NCBI GenBank assembly: GCA_964534845.1
Contig: CAZHPV010000054.1
Span: forward strand, 1 to 17,551
Length of the DNA stretch: 17,551 bases
Direction: 5' to 3'
Source of the DNA: CALCKU01 sp964534845
Lineage (GTDB): Bacteria > Pseudomonadota > Alphaproteobacteria > Caulobacterales > Maricaulaceae
Shown here: piece after piece, positions 8,255 through 15,800 of the stretch
Layout of the letters: the number at the start of each line of letters is the position of its first letter
Position numbering within the stretch: the first letter of the stretch is position 1
Notes under the pieces: generated by a model
The model's database searches: none
Seen by the model: only the letters and a program-made list of their open reading frames with translations
What the model was told of the DNA's origin: nothing
Position numbers and translations under genes: made by a program

Positions 8255-9087
8255 TGACGGGTAGTTTCGACAATTGGATTGGTAAAACAGATGTTCAAAG
8301 GGATATCCTTACGCCTGCTCTTATTGACCGATATGCTGCTGTGATTGGTACAAAGTCCTTAGAGGTAAAAGCACCAGAAGGTTTGCATTGGTGCCTCTGT
8401 TTACCAGATGCCCCTATGGCGGAGCTTGGCGAAGATGGGCACCCTAAGACGGGTGGGTTTTTGCCGCCAAGCCCATTACCACGGCGTATGTGGGCCTCAA
8501 GTAAGGTCGAATTTCTAACGGCTTTAAAAGTCGGAGAAGCAATAGAGCGCCGCTCGAAGATTGCCTCTGTGAATGAAAAAACGGGACGGTCAGGGTCTCT
8601 ATTGTTTGTGAATGTTGACCATGTGACATCATCTAATGATATCGCGGCCGTTAAAGAAACACAGACCATTGTGTATAGAGACGCGCCAAAAGAGAAAATG
8701 ATTTTACCGCAAACAGGTATCGTTGACTTATCGGCGTGGGATATAACAGAAAGTCTTACGCCTAATAATGCTCTTCTATTCCGCTATTCTGCGCTGACAT
8801 TTAACACCCACCGTATTCATTACGATCATGACTATGCAACACAGATCGAAGGCTATCCCGCGCTTGTGGTTCACGGCCCGCTTATGGCATCGCTTTTACT
8901 GCGTTTTGCGAATGAACAGGCATCGGGTCGTGCGTTACACACATTTGAGTTTAGAGGATTGGCACCTGCTTTTTGTAATCAAGAGCTGTTCCTTGTTGCC
9001 AATAATATAGAGAATGGGTTCGACCTTGCTGTAATAGGGGCAGATGGAAACAAACGTATGGCTGCAAAAGTCAGTTTCAGGATTTAG
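8254..9087 (+). CDS. meh: MaoC/HTD2-like double hot-dog hydratase, mesaconyl-C4-CoA hydratase-like
   Basis: A 277-residue protein with two hot-dog halves of the FAS1/HTD2-type dehydratase family. The N-terminal half carries LHWCLCLPDAPMAELG (44-59) and GGFLPPSPLPRRMWA (67-81), a signature of proteins described as mesaconyl-C4-CoA or itaconyl-CoA hydratases. The C-terminal half carries FNTHRIHYD (183-191), with His189 at the hydratase His position, and GYPALVVHGPL (200-210). Mesaconyl-C4-CoA hydratase adds water to give citramalyl-CoA. Its place directly after Mcd and the Mct-like transferase, with a one-base overlap, supports this role. The alternative is hydration of another branched unsaturated CoA ester or a 3-hydroxyacyl thioester dehydratase. 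It is the last gene of the coupled operon; 83 bases separate it from the regulator. Confidence 0.78.
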   Translation: MTGSFDNWIGKTDVQRDILTPALIDRYAAVIGTKSLEVKAPEGLHWCLCLPDAPMAELGEDGHPKTGGFLPPSPLPRRMWASSKVEFLTALKVGEAIERRSKIASVNEKTGRSGSLLFVNVDHVTSSNDIAAVKETQTIVYRDAPKEKMILPQTGIVDLSAWDITESLTPNNALLFRYSALTFNTHRIHYDHDYATQIEGYPALVVHGPLMASLLLRFANEQASGRALHTFEFRGLAPAFCNQELFLVANNIENGFDLAVIGADGNKRMAAKVSFRI

Positions 9088-9170
9088 TTTGGTCTTGGTT
9101 TTGGACAGGCTTGCTATTGGTGGATGAATCAACAATATGAGACGTATATCTGTAAAGGCGGAAATGTTTA

Positions 9171-9980
9171 GTGGCTCAAAAAGATAAAATATTGGCAAGC
9201 GAATTTACGCCTGTGACGGTCAATCCGGTTAAAACAGGTGGAAAAATACGCGTGCCGAAAGTCGCAGAATTAGTGGCCGATACAATCCGCAACCGTATTT
9301 TAAATGGCGAGTTAAAAGAAGGCGACTCTCTTCCGCCCGAAGCGCAACTTTTGGAGGCCTTTGGAATATCCCGGCCAACATTGAGAGAAGCGTTTCGTGT
9401 TTTAGAAACAGAGAAATTACTCAGCGTTTCACGCGGCTCACGAACAGGCGCGACCGTGCATGAGCCTAAAATTGATGGTGTGGCGCGCTATGCGAGTTAT
9501 GTCCTAAGGGCCAATAATACCACCATAGCAGATGTTTATGATGCACGTCTTGCCATTGAGCCTTTTATTGTGCGTCGATTAGCTGAGAAGAGCCCAAAGG
9601 AAACCGTTGAGAGATTACGCCAAGAAGCCAAACGTCTAGAGGTTCTAAATGAAGCGGAAAAACACGAAGAGGTTACAATTGGTCTGACTGAATTTCACCG
9701 TGTTCTTGTTGAAGTGGGGGGTAATAAGGCGCTCCATTTTCTTGTCGAACTTTTGAACGATATTATGAAAACCCATCAATTGCGACATTTGTCTTTGCGT
9801 CCCTTCACATCGGCGGAACAACGCAAACGCTCTCAAATAGGGATTAAGTCCTTCTTCCGTCTCGTGGAATATATTGAAAAAGGCGATGTCGATGCCGCCG
9901 AGGCCCATTGGCGATTGCATTTGGAAAAGACCAATAAGATTTGGGTGACAGATCCAAAGATGTTACCTGAAATCAGGTAA
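9171..9980 (+). CDS. GntR-family transcriptional regulator, FadR/FCD subfamily
   Basis: A 269-residue regulator. Residues about 30-97 form the GntR winged helix-turn-helix, with LPPEAQLLEAFGISRPTLRE in the recognition region and RGSRTGATV in the wing. Residues about 121-255 form an all-helical FCD ligand domain, with Asp124 in DVYDARLAIEP, His176 in EFHRVLVEVGGN, and His246 and His250 in AHWRLHLE as candidate metal or ligand-binding residues. FCD regulators commonly respond to organic acids or acyl-CoA and often repress adjacent catabolic operons. The start is GTG, with AAAGGCGG about 10 bases upstream; no better ATG is available nearby. An 83-base gap from the operon suggests its own promoter or weak read-through. 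It is the only transcription factor in the window and the best candidate controller of both operons. Its ligand is unknown. Confidence 0.9.
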   Translation: MAQKDKILASEFTPVTVNPVKTGGKIRVPKVAELVADTIRNRILNGELKEGDSLPPEAQLLEAFGISRPTLREAFRVLETEKLLSVSRGSRTGATVHEPKIDGVARYASYVLRANNTTIADVYDARLAIEPFIVRRLAEKSPKETVERLRQEAKRLEVLNEAEKHEEVTIGLTEFHRVLVEVGGNKALHFLVELLNDIMKTHQLRHLSLRPFTSAEQRKRSQIGIKSFFRLVEYIEKGDVDAAEAHWRLHLEKTNKIWVTDPKMLPEIR

Positions 9981-10017
9981 ATACTTTTGCTTGGTTAAAC
10001 AACGATAAATCTATCGT
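9963..10017. terminator. Two hairpins at the junction of convergent genes, candidate bidirectional terminator
   Basis: TTACCTGA-AA-TCAGGTAA (9963-9980) is a perfect inverted repeat ending at the regulator stop codon, followed by a short T run (TACTTTTG). ACGATA-AATC-TATCGT (10002-10017) is a second hairpin inside the last codons of the oppositely oriented M24 gene. The two genes end only 14 bases apart, so a shared terminator is expected here. Neither hairpin has a long uridine tract, so strength is doubtful. Confidence 0.4.
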
Positions 10018-11398
10018 CGCTCGTATTGAGCAATTCAGGGCCATCCTTGCCAATTAAAACAAGGTCTTCAAGATGGGCCGTGCCGCCAAGACCATTATCC
10101 AAAACGGGCATATCTACGCTTAGAACCATATTTTCAACAAGTTCAATATCGTCCTTTTCCCAAAGTCCAAAGTCGTACTTACTGGGTTCATCTGTATGAT
10201 TTAATCCAACGCTATGCGGGTTAATCGCAAAGCTTGCATCGACTTGCGTTTCTGCAAAAAGCATGGCTGATAAGGCGTATAAGTCCGAATATTTTCTTCC
10301 CGCCTTGAGTTCAGGCAATATCCGGTCCCAAACATGAGATAAAGCAGAAATAACTTTCTGCATTTCCTGCGTAGGCTCCCCGACACAAATCGTGCGGCCA
10401 AAGTCGCCGTGATAGCCTTGGAAATCACTCACACAGTCTATCATAAATGACCTGCCATCCTGTATTTCGCCCGGGATGAGCTCGGGGATAATCCCGTCAA
10501 TTGCCATATAGACAGGCGTTGTGATTTTACTTCCGCAAGATTTTGAAAACTCAGAACGAATAGTGTGTAAACTGGCCCCGGCCCGGACCGCTTGAACCGC
10601 CTCACGAGCAGACCCTGCATTTGAAATTGCGGCGTAGCGTATGAGTTCAAGTTCTGCTGGTGTTTTTTGCAAACGAATTTTTTTAATCAAGCGTTCCCCA
10701 TCTACAATACGCAAATCTAGTCCGCTTTTCGAAATTGTTTCCCGCAATTTAGGGTGATCGATTGCAATAGTTTTATTTTGCAAATTTGTCTCAAAGAGTT
10801 GTTTTATCAAAGCCCCCTCAACAGTTGCATAATGTTCTTTAAGTAAAACAGAATCTTTGTCTCGTCTCACTTTTACATGCGCAGACAGAGGGTGTTTTTC
10901 ATGTAATTTAGGGAAAAAACCGTCGAAAACAGGGGCATTAATAATATCATTTATGTCCGTAAGTTTGGCAAAGCCCTCAGGGTCTGCGGGTAAAGAGAAG
11001 AGTTTGAAGTTTAATTGATCCGTTATGTCAGTATCAGCCGCTCCCCCGAGATAGACGTCATATCGGCCTGTTATAAAGGTTGGTCGTTCCATAGGCACAG
11101 ATGATAATGTGGCATAGCTGTAGTCATTCATGCCCAGCCTGTAGGTCATAGGGCGTTGATTTGTGAGGTAATATATATTTGTTGGATTGGCGCAGATAAG
11201 AAGATCTACTTTTTCTCTCTCCATAATTTCCGCAGCCCTTGCGCGGTTCAGTAATAAGGATTTGGGTGATTGCGGGAGATCGGAGAGGTTTGTCGCTGAA
11301 GAAGTGTGCGTAGGGCTAGTTTGAGCGCAACCAGCTAAGCCCGCCGTGGTACTTACACCCAGAAGTGATGTTATGGCTCCGCGTCTTGAGATATTCAT
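9995..11398 (-). CDS. Tat-exported lipoprotein of the M24 (creatinase/aminopeptidase P) fold
   Basis: The start is placed at the ATG at 11398 because AAGGA lies about 8 bases upstream. The longer frame from 11446 has no ribosome site and would put 16 residues before the signal peptide. The 467-residue product begins MNISRRGAITSLLG, a twin-arginine signal, and has a lipobox LAGC with Cys24. The C-terminal half is an M24 pita-bread domain: Asp321 and Asp332 in MIDCVSDFQGYHGDFGRT, His395 and His401 in PHSVGLNHTDEP, Asp429 in LSVDMPV where most family members have Glu, and Glu444 in HLEDLVLI. A dinuclear metal hydrolase in the periplasm or at a membrane surface is likely; the substrate could be an Xaa-Pro peptide or an amide or ester conjugate. 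It sits between the two acyl-CoA operons and is divergent from the second, so a role in releasing the substrate is possible but only inferred. Confidence 0.82.
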   Translation of the reverse strand: MNISRRGAITSLLGVSTTAGLAGCAQTSPTHTSSATNLSDLPQSPKSLLLNRARAAEIMEREKVDLLICANPTNIYYLTNQRPMTYRLGMNDYSYATLSSVPMERPTFITGRYDVYLGGAADTDITDQLNFKLFSLPADPEGFAKLTDINDIINAPVFDGFFPKLHEKHPLSAHVKVRRDKDSVLLKEHYATVEGALIKQLFETNLQNKTIAIDHPKLRETISKSGLDLRIVDGERLIKKIRLQKTPAELELIRYAAISNAGSAREAVQAVRAGASLHTIRSEFSKSCGSKITTPVYMAIDGIIPELIPGEIQDGRSFMIDCVSDFQGYHGDFGRTICVGEPTQEMQKVISALSHVWDRILPELKAGRKYSDLYALSAMLFAETQVDASFAINPHSVGLNHTDEPSKYDFGLWEKDDIELVENMVLSVDMPVLDNGLGGTAHLEDLVLIGKDGPELLNTSDDRFIVV

Positions 11399-11485
11399 TC
11401 TTATGTCCTTTATATCTCGGGTCACGTTAAATCTTACCCTATTCATAAGGCGTGTCGCATCTAGCGTTTGTGGTAGTGGTAAACA

Positions 11486-11513
11486 TGGACAACATAGCTA
11501 ACTTAGTTTAATA
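11486..11513. promoter_or_regulatory. Divergent promoter region of the M24 gene and the second operon, with a palindrome-like site
   Basis: The 151 bases between the M24 start (11398) and the reductase start (11550) must carry two divergent promoters. TGGACA (11486-11491) and TTTAAT (11507-11512) are possible plus-strand boxes, but the 15-base spacer is short. A degenerate palindrome at 11495-11513 has the core ACTTAGT (11501-11507). This is the reverse complement of the ACTAAGT core of the perfect palindrome at 1455-1473, and I count 13 of 19 positions the same. This could be a second site for one regulator. Confidence 0.3.
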
Positions 11514-11549
11514 AGATAAGCATGTAATTGTGTTCAAAGGATGCCGCCA

Positions 11550-12527
11550 ATGATTAAAACCCGTATTACAGAATTGCTCAAAATAGATCGGCCGATTGTT
11601 CAAGGCGGCCTTCAAAATGTGGGTGTGGCAGAGCTTGCTTCTGCTGTATCGAACGCAGGGGGTTTTGGCATGTTGACGGCTTTGACCCAACCCTCTCCTG
11701 ACGCCTTGGCATTGGAAATTGAGCGGTGCAAAAGCATGACTGACAAGCCTTTTGGTGTCAATCTGACTGTGTTTCCGACGATAAAACCACTTGATTATAA
11801 TGCTTATGCGCAAGTTTGTGTCGATAGCGGAATTGAGATCGTCGAGACGGCTGGCTCGGCTGCGGTACGTGATGTGTGGGAAATTTTTAAAAGTGCCGAT
11901 ATTAAAATTATTCATAAATGCACCTCTGTTAGACATGCTTTATCTGCTGAAAAAAAAGGCGTTGATGTTATTTCTATTGATGGGTTTGAGTGCGCGGGAC
12001 ATCCGGGTGAAGATGACATACCGGGTTTGATACTTATTCCGGCAGCTGCCGATAAAGTCAAAATTCCTATGATAGCCTCGGGCGGGTTTGGCGATGGACG
12101 GGGTCTCGTCGCGGCCTTAGCTTTGGGGGCTGAAGGGATCAATATGGGGACGCGGTTTTGCGCGACGAAAGAATCCCCAATTCATCAAAATGTGAAAAAT
12201 AAATATGTTGAAAATGATGAACGCGGCACGAACCTAATTTTCCGTAATTTTCGCAATACAGCGCGAGTTGGAAAAAGTGATGTTTCAGACGAAGTCGTTA
12301 AACGTCTCGCTAAGCCGGGGGCTAAATTTGAAGATGTTGCCAAATTGGTCAGCGGGGCGGCTGGTAAGCAAGTCCTTCAAAGCGGTGATTTGTCAGGCGG
12401 CATGTTTTGGGCGGGAATGGTGCAGGGGCTTATTCACGATATTCCTTCCGTCCAAGAGCTAATGGACCAGATTATGGATGAGGCGAATGATATCTTGTCA
12501 GTTCGCTTCAAAACTATGTCCGTTTAA
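11550..12527 (+). CDS. Nitronate monooxygenase-fold flavoenzyme, probably NADH:quinone reductase (PA1024 type)
   Basis: A 325-residue FMN-dependent TIM-barrel protein. An ATG also exists at 11541, but the AAAGG at 11536-11540 abuts it, while it lies 9 bases before the ATG at 11550; the shorter start also matches relatives that begin just before TRITELL. Motifs include RPIVQGGLQNVG (14-25), NAGGFGMLTALTQPSP (35-50), KPFGVNLT (66-73), HKCTSVRHA (122-130), SIDGFECAGHPGEDD (142-156), IASGGFGDGRG (176-186) and NMGTRFCATKESP (198-210). These closely match Pseudomonas PA1024, which was annotated as nitronate monooxygenase but characterised as an NADH:quinone oxidoreductase. Such an enzyme would recycle NADH made during beta-oxidation, fitting the operon. 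True nitronate oxidation cannot be excluded. It leads a four-gene plus-strand operon; the racemase follows after 19 bases. Confidence 0.85.
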   Translation: MIKTRITELLKIDRPIVQGGLQNVGVAELASAVSNAGGFGMLTALTQPSPDALALEIERCKSMTDKPFGVNLTVFPTIKPLDYNAYAQVCVDSGIEIVETAGSAAVRDVWEIFKSADIKIIHKCTSVRHALSAEKKGVDVISIDGFECAGHPGEDDIPGLILIPAAADKVKIPMIASGGFGDGRGLVAALALGAEGINMGTRFCATKESPIHQNVKNKYVENDERGTNLIFRNFRNTARVGKSDVSDEVVKRLAKPGAKFEDVAKLVSGAAGKQVLQSGDLSGGMFWAGMVQGLIHDIPSVQELMDQIMDEANDILSVRFKTMSV

Positions 12528-12546
12528 AGCTACAACAGGATTGATT

Positions 12547-13677
12547 ATGACAGGTGCTCTTTCAGGGTTGCGTATTATCGAATTTGCAGGCTTAGGGCCT
12601 GGACCGTTCTGTGCGATGATGCTTGCAGATCACGGCGCGGAAATTATTCGCATTGACCGTGTCGGTGCTAAAACGCGAACATCCGACCCGACCTTGCGTT
12701 CGCGTAAATCTATCGCCCTTAACCTTAAAGACCCAAGCGCTATTGCGCTTGCAAAAGAATTAGTGAAATCAGCAGATGGTTTAATCGAAGGCTTACGTCC
12801 CGGTGTTATGGAGCGCTTAGGACTAGGGCCGGACGAGCTTTTAAGCGAAAATCCCAATCTGGTTTACGGCCGTATGACGGGTTGGGGGCAAGACGGGCCT
12901 TATGCGCCTGCCGCTGGTCATGATATCAATTATATTGCTTTGGCTGGCGCGCTCCATGGATGTGGTAGGGCAGGTGAAAAGCCGACCGCGCCCGTAAATT
13001 ATTTAGGGGATTTTGGTGGTGGTGGCATGATGCTAGCCTTTGGTATGGTTAGCGCGTTTCTGGCCGTAAAAAACGGGGCGAGCGGACAAGTTATTGATTG
13101 TGCAATGACAGATGGTACAGCCACATTAATGGCCAGTGTTTGGGGTCTTTATGCGGATAATTTATGGCGGGATGAACGCGGCGTCAATTTGCTTGATAGC
13201 GGTGCGCATTTTTATGACACCTATGAAACGCGTGATGGAAAATACGTGTCTATTGGATCTATAGAGCCTAAATTCTATCAGCTATTATTAGAGAAAACAG
13301 GCCTGACTGACGACCCAGCTTTTGAAGCCCAACGTGAAAAGACGGCTTGGGCCTCCTTGTCTGAAAAGCTGACAGAAATTTTCAAGATGAAAACACGTGA
13401 TGAATGGTGTACCCTCATGGAAATGACGGATGTGTGTTTTGCGCCCGTTTTGTCTTTGGCTGAGGCACCACATCATCCGCATAATGTGGCGCGCGAAACT
13501 TTTGTTAATGTTGACGGTGTTGTGCAGCCTGCGCCAGCGCCGCGGTTTTCGGGGACCCCTTCAGTAAAACCACAAAAAGCACCGCAATCCGGCTCCGATA
13601 CGCAGAGCGTGCTTGCGAATTTGGGGTATGACGCGGCCACGATTGAGGCGCTACGCAGCGCTGGTACGATTGGATAG
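12547..13677 (+). CDS. Alpha-methylacyl-CoA racemase (family III CoA-transferase fold)
   Basis: A 376-residue protein starting at the ATG at 12547, which has AGGA about 8 bases upstream. A longer in-frame start at 12478 would run back into the previous gene and add 23 unrelated residues. The fold is CaiB/BaiF, but the active site is that of a racemase: His125 in AGHDINYIAL, Asp155 in NYLGDFGGGGM and Glu240 in SIEPKFY, each one position before the catalytic His126, Asp156 and Glu241 of the Mycobacterium enzyme MCR. It inverts the configuration at C2 of 2-methylacyl-CoAs through an enolate. Acyl-CoA dehydrogenases accept only the S form, so this enzyme is normally needed to degrade methyl-branched acids. 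A simple CoA-transferase role is unlikely given the full set of racemase residues. It lies 19 bases after the quinone reductase gene and 50 before the bifunctional enzyme. Confidence 0.93.
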   Translation: MTGALSGLRIIEFAGLGPGPFCAMMLADHGAEIIRIDRVGAKTRTSDPTLRSRKSIALNLKDPSAIALAKELVKSADGLIEGLRPGVMERLGLGPDELLSENPNLVYGRMTGWGQDGPYAPAAGHDINYIALAGALHGCGRAGEKPTAPVNYLGDFGGGGMMLAFGMVSAFLAVKNGASGQVIDCAMTDGTATLMASVWGLYADNLWRDERGVNLLDSGAHFYDTYETRDGKYVSIGSIEPKFYQLLLEKTGLTDDPAFEAQREKTAWASLSEKLTEIFKMKTRDEWCTLMEMTDVCFAPVLSLAEAPHHPHNVARETFVNVDGVVQPAPAPRFSGTPSVKPQKAPQSGSDTQSVLANLGYDAATIEALRSAGTIG

Positions 13678-13727
13678 CGTGTGAAAAATGACCACGCAAT
13701 CAAACAGACACATTAGGATATTTCATT

Positions 13728-15800
13728 ATGACTGACGTTTCCACATATGCTGTTGAAAATGGCATCGCTATTATTGAAATCAATAACCCGCCTGTAAATG
13801 CGCTGGGCATTAAGGTGAGGCAGGCTATTGTTGCGGGGTTAGAGAAAGCGTGGGCAGATGAGGCAGTAGAGGCTATTGTCTTTATCTGCGCTGGGCGCAC
13901 ATTTTTTGCAGGGGCTGACATAAAAGAATTTGGCAAGCCGCCGCAAAAACCGGGATTATCCGAAGTCCTCAAAGTCATGGAAGAGGGCGATAAGCCAACA
14001 TTTGCCGCTATTCATGGGACAGCCTTGGGAGGCGGTCTTGAATTGGCGCTCCATTGCAATTTCAGAATTGCTGTCCCGTCTGCGCGTATGGGTTTGCCTG
14101 AAGTCCATTTAGGTATTTTACCGGGGGCAGGTGGAACACAAAGACTACCGCGTCTTGTCGGCGTACCTGTTGCGCTCGACTTGATTACAAGTGGTCGGCA
14201 ATTTGGCGCCAAAGAGGCATTAGATTTTGGCGTTATAGATGGTCTTGCCAGTGAAAATAATCTACGTAGCGATGCGGTCGCATTTGCGCGCAAAGTTATT
14301 GATGAAAAGCTCCCGGTGAAGCGGGTGCGCGATCGTCAAGATATGGTCGAACAATACCGCGGAAATGCAGAAATTTATGATAAGTTTCGCCAAAAAAATG
14401 CGCGTAAATTTAGAGGCTTTCCAGCCCCGGAAAATATCATCAAAGCCGTGCAAGCTGCTGCTGATCTACCCTATGATGCGGGTAAAAAACGTGAACGCGA
14501 ACTCTTTATGGAACTTCAAGGGACAGAAGCTGCCAATGCGCAAAAATATGCCTTCTTTGCCGAGCGTGCTGTTAATAAAATTCCTGATATTGCTAAAAAT
14601 ACCCCGACGCGGAAAATCGAGAGTGTGGGCGTTATTGGCGCTGGAACAATGGGCGGTGGTATCGCGATGAACTTCCTCAATATTGGTTTGCCTGTAACAT
14701 TGGTGGAGCAAACTGAGGAGGCGTTAAAGCGCGGCATTTCAGTTATACGCGGTAATTACGAAAGGTCCGCAAAAAGAGGTCGTCTTACGGCAGAGCAAGT
14801 GGAAGAGCGCATGGGGTTAATTTCGCCGACGATTGACTATGCCGGGTTAAGCGATGCTGATCTCATCATCGAAGCCGTGTTTGAGACAATGCCCATCAAA
14901 AAGGACGTTTTTAGCAAGATAGATAAAATTGCCAAGGACGGTGCGATACTCGCCTCCAATACCTCCTATCTGGATATAGATGAGATTGGGGAGGTGACGA
15001 GCCGCCCAGAAGACGTTGTTGGATTGCACTTCTTCTCACCTGCCAATGTGATGAAGCTGCTTGAAGTGGTTCGGACGGATAAGACACATAAAGATATCAT
15101 CAATACCAGTATGAAACTCGCTGGTAAAATTAGTAAAACGCCCGTGCTATCGCGCGTGGGCTATGGCTTTATCGCTAATCGCGTGATGTCTGTTCGTCGG
15201 ACGCATTCGACAATGCTGGCCTTACAGGGCAATTCACCAGAGCTCATTGATAAAGTCATCTATGATTACGGTTTCGCTATGGGGCCGTTTCAAGTCTTAG
15301 ACCTTGTGGGTCTTGATGTGTTGGGACGCGGGTCAAATGAAATTACCTATTGGGGAGAGATGGTGAAACGCGGACGATTAGGCCAAAAGAATAAAATGGG
15401 AACTTATGATTATGATGATAACCGTTCACGGACTTTATCGCCAATCGCGATAGATGTTCTCGCGGACGTCGCTGCTTATCACAAGGTTGAACCTTATCAG
15501 GCCGATAAAGAAGAAATTCTCGCGCGGCAAATATATCCCATCATTAATGAGGGTGCGAAAGTCTTAGACGAGGGCATAGCTCTGCGTGCCTCTGATATCG
15601 ATATGGCGTGTATTAAGGGATATAATTGGCCGCTCTATCGCGGCGGCCCAATGTTTTGGGCAGATACAATTGGATTGCCAAAAATAGTCGCAAAACTCAA
15701 AGAATTTGAAGCAAAATATGGAGACGAGTTTACGCCCTCTCCGCTTTTGGAAAAACTGGCAAAAGAGGGTGGCCGGCTGAGTGAGGTCAGCACTTTTTAA
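13728..15800 (+). CDS. Bifunctional enoyl-CoA hydratase / 3-hydroxyacyl-CoA dehydrogenase (FadB-like)
   Basis: A 690-residue beta-oxidation enzyme. Residues about 1-190 are an enoyl-CoA hydratase with both catalytic Glu residues: Glu105 in GGGLELAL and Glu125 in GLPEVHLGILPGAGG. The oxyanion hole is in FFAGADIKEF (59-68). A linker leads to the NAD-binding domain, with GVIGAGTMGGG (301-311), and the dehydrogenase catalytic pair His434 in VVGLHFFSPAN and Glu446 in KLLEVVRT. The C-terminal helical domains follow, including GYGFIANRV and YRGGPMFWAD near 642-651. It hydrates trans-2-enoyl-CoA and oxidises the 3-hydroxyacyl-CoA with NAD. This is the middle of a beta-oxidation round, between the dehydrogenases and thiolase of the other operon. 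The ATG has AGGA upstream. Its stop overlaps the transporter ATG by one base. Confidence 0.94.
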   Translation: MTDVSTYAVENGIAIIEINNPPVNALGIKVRQAIVAGLEKAWADEAVEAIVFICAGRTFFAGADIKEFGKPPQKPGLSEVLKVMEEGDKPTFAAIHGTALGGGLELALHCNFRIAVPSARMGLPEVHLGILPGAGGTQRLPRLVGVPVALDLITSGRQFGAKEALDFGVIDGLASENNLRSDAVAFARKVIDEKLPVKRVRDRQDMVEQYRGNAEIYDKFRQKNARKFRGFPAPENIIKAVQAAADLPYDAGKKRERELFMELQGTEAANAQKYAFFAERAVNKIPDIAKNTPTRKIESVGVIGAGTMGGGIAMNFLNIGLPVTLVEQTEEALKRGISVIRGNYERSAKRGRLTAEQVEERMGLISPTIDYAGLSDADLIIEAVFETMPIKKDVFSKIDKIAKDGAILASNTSYLDIDEIGEVTSRPEDVVGLHFFSPANVMKLLEVVRTDKTHKDIINTSMKLAGKISKTPVLSRVGYGFIANRVMSVRRTHSTMLALQGNSPELIDKVIYDYGFAMGPFQVLDLVGLDVLGRGSNEITYWGEMVKRGRLGQKNKMGTYDYDDNRSRTLSPIAIDVLADVAAYHKVEPYQADKEEILARQIYPIINEGAKVLDEGIALRASDIDMACIKGYNWPLYRGGPMFWADTIGLPKIVAKLKEFEAKYGDEFTPSPLLEKLAKEGGRLSEVSTF

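Noticed and set aside
9995..11398. DMSP lyase DddP or ectoine hydrolase for the M24 protein
   Set aside because: The fold is shared, but the exported lipoprotein signal and the N-terminal sequence do not match what I know of either, and no DMSP or ectoine genes are nearby.
11399..11446. Upstream ATG extending the M24 protein by 16 residues
   Set aside because: No ribosome site precedes it, and it would bury the twin-arginine signal; the ATG at 11398 has AAGGA at good spacing.
12478..12546. Longer start for the racemase overlapping the quinone reductase gene
   Set aside because: The added 23 residues do not fit the family, while the ATG at 12547 has AGGA upstream and gives the family N-terminus.
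1531..13677. Steroid ring C/D degradation cluster, with the nitronate monooxygenase-fold protein as IpdC
   Set aside because: No IpdAB-type CoA-transferase, no EchA20-like hydrolase and no ring oxygenases are present, and the flavoenzyme matches the PA1024 type better. The thiolase has the HDCF Cys and is not an Ltp2-type aldolase.
13677..13697. Possible hairpin GCGTG...CACGC between the racemase and FadB-like genes
   Set aside because: A 5-base stem with an 11-base loop and no T tract is too weak to call a terminator.
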